This document shows, in pieces, positions 23,670 to 28,707 of a DNA stretch of 28,707 nt. The stretch comes from Candidatus Gracilibacteria bacterium (GTDB lineage Bacteria; Patescibacteriota; Gracilibacteria; UBA1369; UBA12473). The stretch's first letter is position 1, and each line of letters starts with the position of its first letter. The notes beneath the pieces were generated by a model. The model saw only the letters and a program-made list of their open reading frames with translations. It was not told the origin of the DNA and searched no databases. Location of the stretch: contig JBAZZS010000006.1 in assembly GCA_041658685.1 (NCBI GenBank), positions 1-28,707 on the forward strand, given 5' to 3'. The position numbers and the translations under genes were made by a program.

Positions 23670-24572
23670 CTATACTTTCTTTGAACAATATTGGTACGCG
23701 GAGTAGGCGGCCATACAACCCTCGCTCACGCCAACAATGGCTTGTTTCCATTCTGTGTTGGTGCAATCGCCGGCAGAGAAAAATCCCGGGATATTGGTTT
23801 CAGACGCTTTGTTGATGACCACTTCGTTTTTTTCGTTGAGCGAGACATTGAGCGATTTGGCCAAGTCGGTGAGGGGGAGTCTTCCGATTTCAATGAACAC
23901 CGCGTCGCAAATGATTTCAGCCCCGGTATCGAGTTTGATTTTTTCAACGCGGTCGCCGCCCATGATTTCCGTGAGATTGGCTTTAGTGATGATTTCAATA
24001 TTGGTCGCTTCGCTCAGGCGTTTTTGGTTGATGGGTTCGGCGCGCACTTTTTCGCCGCGGTACACGATGTAGACTTTGGTGCCGAATTTGGAGAGGAGCA
24101 AAGATTCTTTGATCGCGGAATCACTGCCTCCGACGCAGACCATGATTTTATTTCGATAGAGCGGGCCGTCGCAAGTGGCACAGTACGAAACCCCTTTATT
24201 TTTGAGGCGTTTTTCTCCCGGGATATCGAGTGTGCGGTGGTGGGTGCCGGTGGCCAAGAGGACGGCTTTGGCATCGTAAGTTTTTCCATTTGCGGTGATT
24301 GCGTGAAAAATTCCTGCGTTGTCTCGGGTGAGTTGGGCTATCGTGTCTTGTTCAATGGGCACGCCAATGTTTTCCACGTGTGCTTGGAGATTCATTGCGA
24401 GTTCGAATCCGCTCAGGCTTTTAAAGCCCGGGTAGTTTTCGACCAGATGAGTTTTCGTGATCGTGCCTCCGGGGATTTCTCCCACGATGAGAGTTTTGAG
24501 TTCAAAACGTCCGGCATAAACCGCGGCCGCCATTCCGGAAACGCCGCTGCCAATGATGAGAAGGTCGAGCAT
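23670..24572 (-). CDS. trxB: Thioredoxin reductase (FAD/NAD(P)H)
   Basis: This 300-residue low-molecular-weight thioredoxin reductase starts DLLIIGSGVSGMAAAVYAGR (FAD site GSGVSG at 8-13). The redox-active disulfide is CATC at 131-134 in SYCATCDGP. The NAD(P) site is GGSDSAIKESLLLSKFG at 148-164, and the C-terminal FAD site is PGFFSAGDCTN. It keeps thioredoxin reduced. After GGSDSA the usual Arg pair for NADPH is replaced by VYRGEKVRAE, so cofactor preference (NADH or NADPH) is uncertain. No thioredoxin gene lies nearby. It is divergent from the C15 peptidase gene. Confidence 0.93.
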   Translation of the reverse strand: MLDLLIIGSGVSGMAAAVYAGRFELKTLIVGEIPGGTITKTHLVENYPGFKSLSGFELAMNLQAHVENIGVPIEQDTIAQLTRDNAGIFHAITANGKTYDAKAVLLATGTHHRTLDIPGEKRLKNKGVSYCATCDGPLYRNKIMVCVGGSDSAIKESLLLSKFGTKVYIVYRGEKVRAEPINQKRLSEATNIEIITKANLTEIMGGDRVEKIKLDTGAEIICDAVFIEIGRLPLTDLAKSLNVSLNEKNEVVINKASETNIPGFFSAGDCTNTEWKQAIVGVSEGCMAAYSAYQYCSKKV

Positions 24573-24611
24573 GGGAAATTTTTAAATTATGAATTTTAAA
24601 TTAGGGATTTT

Positions 24612-24626
24612 TGTGACAAAATCACA
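24612..24626. promoter_or_regulatory. Inverted repeat TGTGA-N5-TCACA (possible operator)
   Basis: A 5-bp perfect inverted repeat lies in the 83-base region between the divergent trxB and C15 peptidase genes. It resembles a CRP/FNR-type half-site pair, but with a spacer of 5 instead of 6. No regulator is encoded in the window, so it may be chance. Confidence 0.25.
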
Positions 24627-24655
24627 TTAGCCATTCGTTTTTAATTTGTCTATTT

Positions 24656-25306
24656 ATGAAAGTCGCCTTAATCACCGGTTCGGAAACGTTTGGGGATTAT
24701 ATTGTGAACCCCACCAAATGGTTGGCTTTGAAAATGCGAGGCAAAGTGGTTTGCGGTCATAAAATTCACAGTGTTGTTTTTCCTTCCATTGTTCGTTATC
24801 CCGAAGACGCGGAAACGCCGGGTGAAATGCTTGTGAAAAAGGCGATTGAAATTAAGGCGGATGTTATTCTTTCGTTTGGGCTGGCGTCCGGAGTGAAGGG
24901 GTTTTGCATTGAACGTACGGGGACGAATTGGATTGAAAATAAAGCGTATTGTGCTCCCCATGAACACAAGCGATTGATTGACCCTTCTCGTCCTGCGCAT
25001 GAAAAAGTTCAAATCGATTTGAACCGGTGGGATTTTTTAAAAATCAAACAAGAGCTTAAGAAAAATAAAATTCCTTGCGAATCTCGAATTTCCGATAATG
25101 CCTGTAATTATTCGTGCAATGCATGGCTTTATCGCATCGTGTGCGCGTTGAAAAAACATGAACTTAATATTCCTTATTTATTTACGCATGTGGCTTGTAC
25201 GAAAAAATCGATTGAATTGATTCCTCGTTTTTCTCCAAAGAAAACCATTATTAAAGAATCGGATTTAGTGAAGGCGTTGGAAATCTTTTTGGGCGCGTAT
25301 CATTAA
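24656..25306 (+). CDS. Pyroglutamyl-peptidase I-like (C15) cysteine peptidase
   Basis: This 216-residue protein matches the C15 fold, which removes N-terminal pyroglutamate. The N-terminal GSETFGDYIVNPT takes the place of GFEPFGxxxxNPS. GLASGVKGFCIERTGTN carries the catalytic Glu86. SDNACNYSCNAWLY contains the nucleophile Cys154 in place of the usual SxxAGxYxCN, and LFTHVACTKKS holds His178. The triad is therefore intact, but the substrate-contact loops differ (ET for EP, AC for AG, HVA for HVP). Another peptide substrate is possible. Its stop codon shares TTAA (25303-25306) with the convergent cobalamin adenosyltransferase gene. Confidence 0.8.
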   Translation: MKVALITGSETFGDYIVNPTKWLALKMRGKVVCGHKIHSVVFPSIVRYPEDAETPGEMLVKKAIEIKADVILSFGLASGVKGFCIERTGTNWIENKAYCAPHEHKRLIDPSRPAHEKVQIDLNRWDFLKIKQELKKNKIPCESRISDNACNYSCNAWLYRIVCALKKHELNIPYLFTHVACTKKSIELIPRFSPKKTIIKESDLVKALEIFLGAYH

Positions 25307-25815
25307 AAATCGAGGCCTTTCACTGCTTGGATTCCTTTTTGGAACGGATGTTTGAGCTCTTTCATCTCAGTGACGAGGTCGGCGCGGTCGAGAAAAGCTT
25401 GGGGCGCGTTGCGGCCGGTGAGGATGACGTGAAGGGTTGGGGGCGCTTTTTTGAGCACGCTTATTACGGTTTTTGGGTCGAGAAGTTTTAAATGCGTGGC
25501 AATATTGATTTCATCCAAAATAAGGAGATCGCATGTGTGGGTTGTAATTTTTTCGTCGGCTAAGGCAAGGGCGTGGGTCGCGGCGGTTTTATGAGCTGTC
25601 TCCGTGGCATGATCGTTTGGGATTTTATAAAACCCTTTTCCACTTTGAAAAATTTCAATTCCGGGGAATTGGTGCAAGGCATGGAGTTCGCCCGTGTCCG
25701 CGTTTTTCATGAATTGGATCACGCATACAAGGAGTCCTTGTCCGTGTGCACGAAGTGCGGCGCCCAAGGCGGCCGTGGTTTTTCCTTTCCCATTGCCGGT
25801 GTAGCAGAGGAGCAT
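25303..25815 (-). CDS. cobO: Cob(I)alamin/corrinoid adenosyltransferase (CobO/BtuR type)
   Basis: The 170-residue enzyme transfers adenosyl from ATP to a reduced corrinoid, making the adenosylcobalamin form. It shows the P-loop GNGKGKTTAALG (7-18), VIQFMK (33-38), DLLILDEINIATHLKLL (96-112) and VILTGRNAP (129-137), all typical of the CobA/CobO/BtuR family. No other cobalamin gene is in the window. If the organism lacks de novo synthesis, it would salvage corrinoids for a B12-dependent enzyme such as a class II ribonucleotide reductase (inference). It follows the 790-aa gene by 16 bases on the same strand. Confidence 0.93.
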   Translation of the reverse strand: MLLCYTGNGKGKTTAALGAALRAHGQGLLVCVIQFMKNADTGELHALHQFPGIEIFQSGKGFYKIPNDHATETAHKTAATHALALADEKITTHTCDLLILDEINIATHLKLLDPKTVISVLKKAPPTLHVILTGRNAPQAFLDRADLVTEMKELKHPFQKGIQAVKGLDF

Positions 25816-25831
25816 GAGGAAATTTTAAATT

Positions 25832-28204
25832 TTATGCCTTTTCTCTGTATTCTTCTTCCTCCTCTTCAAGATGACCTTTGAGATTCATGGATTCTTCCAA
25901 GGCTTTCATTTGTTCGGGCGTGAATTTGGTTTTGCCGGTTTGAAGTCGGGAGAAAACTTGTGTTTTATAATCATTCAGCATTTTATTGCGTTGTGCTTTG
26001 AGGACGTCGCGCGCAGTGGTGAGTTCTTGTTCTTGCCCAGATTTATCCACAAATGAGATTTCCGCGAGTCCGCTTTGAACCACGTCCGCTTGTTTGTGCA
26101 GGCGTTTGGTTTTCATCATGTCTTTGAGTTTAAGATCCGTTTTTTCCAACTGTTGGGCTTCTTCGGTTTTGATTTCCACTTTTTGTCGAACAAACCCTCT
26201 TTCATCCACCACATGGGTGTCTCCGAATTCATCTAAAATGCTCTCGGCCAACCCTTGATCTTCTTCATCGAGATTTTTGATCGAGGCGCGGCTGCGAGAA
26301 TCCGTGGTCCCGGCTCCGGCCTGAACATGATCTTTATGTTGTTGTGCTAGGTCGAGGAGAATTTGTTTACGAGCGAGTTCTTCCATTTGTTGCGTCATCT
26401 TTGGAGCAGAATCCAATTCTTGTAAAATATTTTCCGTTTTGTTTTTGTCTTCCGGGCCCGAGGGTTTATCTTCGATTTTTCCTCCTTTTTGACGTAACGC
26501 TGCGGCAAGGACTTTGAGTTCCGGGCTATCCGGGTCCAATTTCAATGCTTCCATGTAAAACTTAAGCGCGCCATTCCAATCTTTTTTATCTTCCATTCCT
26601 TTTGCGTTGGTGAGGAGGAAGGGGATGGTGCTTTGATAGGCTTTTGCAATGTCTTGGAGTTTGTGAAGTTGTTTTTCGCGATTGGCCAGAGGCGCGTCTT
26701 CATTGGCGCGGGCGCGAATGTGCGGGGGAAGTTTTTGCGTGGATTCGTGAATTGTTTGTCGGACTTTAATCATGGCATCTAGGTCTTGTTCGGCTTTTTC
26801 CGCTTTTTCACGCGAGTTCACGCTTTCCGCATACCAGCGTTCGTACACACTTTTTTCAGAGCGGAAAAAACCTTTGGCTTTGGCTGTGCCCCATTTTTCG
26901 AAATAACGTTTTTTGGAGGCTTGTGCGAGTTCGGCTTCCTGGACTACGGCTTCCATTTCTTCGATGGTTTTCGCGGTATTGAATTCTTTTAAATAGCGGC
27001 TTTGAATGTGCGGATCGATTTTATTGTTCATTTGATTCATGGCTTTGTTCATACGTTCGGCCATTTTGGGTGCTTTTTCTTTGATGATTTTTTGTTTTTC
27101 ATCGAAGTCGGATTGAGAGAATTCTTTATCTAAAAGGTTGACGATTTTGGGTGGGAATTCTTTGAATGTTTCCCTGAGTTTTTCTTCGAGTTTAATGTGG
27201 CCGGGAAGGGCTTTGAGGAATTCGGCTTTGCGAAGCATGCGTTTTTTGGTGTCTTGTTCCGGAGCCATAAATGCTTTTTCGCAGAATAAAATTGTTTTTT
27301 CGGCAAAGACGCTTTTTCCTTTTTCGCGCATGGTGTCTCGGTATTTGCCTTCAATGGAAGTTTCGATTTCCGATAAGACATTGTGGCGTTCGGAAAGGCC
27401 CAATTCTTTGAATCCGGGGCGTTGATGTTCTCTCGGGAGCGCTTTGTGGATTTCCATGGCTTCTTTTCGTGGCGCGATGTCTTCTTTTTCCGCTTTGGCC
27501 AAAGCGTGGCGTTGTTCTTCGTCGGAAAGCGTGAGGAACCATTCGAAATATTCGGTCATGGTTTTGGCGCCGATACAGTCGCGATTTTGTTGGAACAATT
27601 TTCGGTACGATTGGTAGGCTTTGCTTTCTTCTTTGGCGGCTTCGAGGATTTCAAGTTTTTTGGTGTAATTTTCCGCGCCTTCAAACGATCCGCGGCGTTT
27701 GTCTTGGACGTTTTTTTCGACTTTATAAAATTCTTTAAGTTTGTTGCGTCGAGCTTCAATGTCTTTTTCGATTTGTTCCACCATTTTTTCCTTGTCTGAG
27801 AGGTCTTGAGCCGAGAATTTTGCTTCGAGCTTTTCCGGGGTGGCGCGGCGCAAGAGTTTTTCCGCTTCCGCCAGACTGATTGCTCCTTGGAAACGTTGGC
27901 GTAATTTTCCGACTTTTTGCAAATGGGTCTCAAATTCTTCTTTCAATCCGTGCAGTTTGCTGACGTCTTGGTATGCGTTATCCAGTTTTCCTTGCCAGAC
28001 TTGTTTTTCTCGTTCGGAAAAAGTTCCTTCCGTGTCTTTTTGGAGCCGTTCCAGTAAGTTGGTTCGTATTTTTCCGGCTTCAAAATTCAGCACTTTCCCT
28101 TGGTATTCTTCTCCCATTTCTTTCCCGGTGCGGAGATCGGACACATTTCGACCTTCCAAAGAGGAAATGTCTTGCATTTCGGGGTTGGCGGCGCTTCGTG
28201 CCAT
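25832..28204 (-). CDS. Large helical/coiled-coil protein with TPR motif, function unknown
   Basis: This 790-residue, highly charged, almost wholly alpha-helical protein has no signal peptide or membrane segment, so it is probably cytoplasmic. A repeating unit is suggested by recurrent phrases (ALPREHQRPGF, ALPGHIKLEEKL, IDPHIQSRYL, LPPHIRARA), each preceded by a helix rich in Glu/Lys/Ala. One clear tetratricopeptide-like repeat occurs near residues 542-570 (AKGMEDKKDWNGALKFYMEA then LKLDPDSPE). The end is very acidic (HLEEEEEEYREKA). On the minus strand a TATAAAT lies about 35 bases before the start. I do not recognise the family. A scaffold or filament role would be a guess. It is the longest minus-strand gene here and probably co-transcribed with cobO. 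Confidence 0.8.
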   Translation of the reverse strand: MARSAANPEMQDISSLEGRNVSDLRTGKEMGEEYQGKVLNFEAGKIRTNLLERLQKDTEGTFSEREKQVWQGKLDNAYQDVSKLHGLKEEFETHLQKVGKLRQRFQGAISLAEAEKLLRRATPEKLEAKFSAQDLSDKEKMVEQIEKDIEARRNKLKEFYKVEKNVQDKRRGSFEGAENYTKKLEILEAAKEESKAYQSYRKLFQQNRDCIGAKTMTEYFEWFLTLSDEEQRHALAKAEKEDIAPRKEAMEIHKALPREHQRPGFKELGLSERHNVLSEIETSIEGKYRDTMREKGKSVFAEKTILFCEKAFMAPEQDTKKRMLRKAEFLKALPGHIKLEEKLRETFKEFPPKIVNLLDKEFSQSDFDEKQKIIKEKAPKMAERMNKAMNQMNNKIDPHIQSRYLKEFNTAKTIEEMEAVVQEAELAQASKKRYFEKWGTAKAKGFFRSEKSVYERWYAESVNSREKAEKAEQDLDAMIKVRQTIHESTQKLPPHIRARANEDAPLANREKQLHKLQDIAKAYQSTIPFLLTNAKGMEDKKDWNGALKFYMEALKLDPDSPELKVLAAALRQKGGKIEDKPSGPEDKNKTENILQELDSAPKMTQQMEELARKQILLDLAQQHKDHVQAGAGTTDSRSRASIKNLDEEDQGLAESILDEFGDTHVVDERGFVRQKVEIKTEEAQQLEKTDLKLKDMMKTKRLHKQADVVQSGLAEISFVDKSGQEQELTTARDVLKAQRNKMLNDYKTQVFSRLQTGKTKFTPEQMKALEESMNLKGHLEEEEEEYREKA

Positions 28205-28321
28205 AGGGTTGGATTAAGAATGGCGGATTTATATTGAAGCGCATTTTTGACGAATTGGCAACATGCTTTTCTTCGCTTGTTTTAAACGATAATACCGGAT
28301 GTTAAGAGGGGAATTTGGGGG

Positions 28322-28352
28322 TTGTTTTTTTGTAAAAAATAATTATTATAAA
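28322..28352 (+). promoter_or_regulatory. Possible promoter of the Gly/Cys peptide gene
   Basis: TTGTTT (28322-28327) and TATAAA (28347-28352) are 19 bases apart, or 18 to TTATAA (28346-28351). The segment to ATG 28387 is nearly all A/T. The spacing is loose, so this is tentative. Confidence 0.35.
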
Positions 28353-28386
28353 GATTCACATTATTTATTATTTAAAATTTTTATTT

Positions 28387-28425
28387 ATGGGTGGAGGCAA
28401 ATGTGGTGGAGGCTGCGGTTGCTAA
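28387..28425 (+). CDS. Tiny Gly/Cys-rich peptide gene (MGGGKCGGGCGC)
   Basis: Twelve codons from ATG to TAA encode MGGGKCGGGCGC: seven glycines, three cysteines and one lysine. The frame is short, but its composition is far from random in an A/T-rich gap. It is preceded by an A/T-rich promoter-like stretch without a Shine-Dalgarno and followed 29 bases later by a strong intrinsic terminator, so it looks like a complete small transcription unit. The spaced cysteines (CGGGCGC) could bind a metal or an iron-sulfur cluster, form a disulfide, or be a modification substrate. No modifying enzyme is next to it. I know no assigned function. Confidence 0.6.
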   Translation: MGGGKCGGGCGC

Positions 28426-28454
28426 ACAGCTATTCCATTTAATAGAGAGAGCGG

Positions 28455-28489
28455 GGAATTTTCTTAAGAGAGAATTCCACCACTTTTTT
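28455..28489 (+). terminator. Intrinsic terminator after the Gly/Cys peptide gene
   Basis: A 10-bp stem (GGAATTTTCT/AGAGAATTCC, one G-U pair) with a TAAG loop is followed by ACCAC and six T residues (28484-28489). The T run lies on the plus-strand side, so it serves plus-strand transcription from the peptide gene. Confidence 0.8.
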
Positions 28490-28573
28490 CTATAATGTAC
28501 GGAGCCACGCACGAAGCGATAGCGGAGTGAGCTTAAAAATCAAAATGGCTTATTTAAGCCAGAAATCGAAGTA

Positions 28574-28700
28574 AAAACTCTGCCCGGGCGGGATAGTTAA
28601 ATTAATTTGGTTGATTTTTTGGATTGCAAGTGATGGATTTTTTGTACTTACAAAACCCTTCGATCCAAGCAAAAAGAGACTTAGGTGTGTTGAAACCTTT
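28574..28700 (-). repeat. Right copy of window-terminal inverted repeat
   Basis: Reverse complement of 1-127 with three mismatches. Its inner boundary carries AAAACTCTGCCCGGGCGGG, including the palindrome GCCCGGGC (imperfect in the left copy), followed by the stop codon of the repeated gene. The identity ends cleanly at 28574, which probably marks the end of the repeated element. Confidence 0.93.
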
Positions 28701-28706
28701 GGCCCT
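28602..28706 (-). CDS. 3' fragment of the same unidentified repeated gene
   Basis: The last 34 codons of a minus-strand frame enter from the window edge and stop at TAA (28602-28604). The residues equal those of the left copy (PKSLFAWIEGFCKYKK and onward) with two extra residues (Arg-Ala) visible at the start. Conservation with only synonymous change suggests a real protein. A mobile-element protein is plausible but unproven. Confidence 0.5.
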   Translation of the reverse strand, partial: RAKGFNTPKSLFAWIEGFCKYKKSITCNPKNQPN

Positions 28707-28707
28707 A

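Noticed and set aside
23691..24599. A 302-codon frame opposite trxB
   Set aside because: It is antisense to a gene with all thioredoxin-reductase motifs, and its product has no recognisable domain. It is a composition effect.
25816..25831. Cobalamin riboswitch before cobO
   Set aside because: Only 16 bases separate cobO from the upstream gene, with no room for such an element.
1..28707. A 28-kb composite transposon bounded by inverted copies
   Set aside because: The interior is housekeeping and envelope genes, and no outer ends or target duplications are visible. Contig ends at repeats explain the pattern more simply.
1..28707. Recoded TGA (Gly) as in Gracilibacteria/Absconditabacteria
   Set aside because: Known families end at TGA at normal length (gmk and others) and none needs read-through.
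1..28707. CRISPR array, prophage, toxin-antitoxin or restriction system
   Set aside because: No regularly spaced repeats, cas genes, phage structural genes, or recognisable toxin or restriction proteins were found.

Overview
The window (28.7 kb) looks like one contig from a small-genome bacterium of the Candidate Phyla Radiation (Patescibacteria), most like Peregrinibacteria. This placement is an inference from gene content and style. The genes are compact, coding density is high, and Shine-Dalgarno sites are few. At least one start looks leaderless. There are many small lipoproteins and SLH-domain proteins. A pyruvoyl arginine decarboxylase, agmatinase and deoxyhypusine-synthase-like trio is present, as is a Trm11-like methyltransferase with a variant motif IV. 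TGA behaves as a stop (gmk, lysE-like, DUF151 and dedA-like genes all end in TGA at the expected length), which argues against the recoded Gracilibacteria and Absconditabacteria.

Layout. (a) 1-127 and 28574-28700 are two inverted copies of one sequence: the 3' end of an unidentified repeated gene plus its flank. They differ at three bases, and both differences inside the frame are synonymous. (b) 126-3278 holds a Trm11/TrmG10-like methyltransferase (-), a GC-rich foldback element, ssb, a probable structured minus-strand RNA with its own promoter and terminator (2117-2570), and gmk with a good terminator. (c) 3390-6048 is a polyamine operon. (d) 6152-9229 holds a class IV (branched-chain) aminotransferase with a long N-terminal extension, tRNA-Gln(CTG), and a secreted SLH/lamin-tail-like protein. 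(e) 9339-11326 holds a divergent SDR and a LysE-family exporter that carries an in-frame palindromic repeat. (f) 11397-15846 encodes surface lipoproteins, including an 891-aa SLH protein with a propeller-like repeat region. (g) 15843-18916 holds a GT2 glycosyltransferase, a DedA-like membrane protein, a DUF151 nuclease-family protein and a lipoprotein. (h) 18920-24572, minus strand, is a scavenging set (DHH/NrnA-type phosphoesterase, M14 carboxypeptidase, MFS transporter, M17 aminopeptidase) behind a thioredoxin reductase. (i) 24656-28204 holds a C15-type peptidase, a cobalamin adenosyltransferase and a 790-aa helical protein. (j) 28387-28489 is a very small Gly/Cys-rich peptide gene (MGGGKCGGGCGC) followed by a clear intrinsic terminator.

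How the genes fit together. The polyamine trio could make agmatine, then putrescine, then a triamine or aminopropyl product from arginine. The peptidases, nanoRNase-type enzyme and transporters fit a cell that salvages peptides and nucleotides. The lipoproteins, SLH proteins, GT2 and DedA point to cell-envelope work. The least explained items are the 12-residue peptide gene, the C-rich minus-strand RNA and the DHS-like polyamine enzyme.
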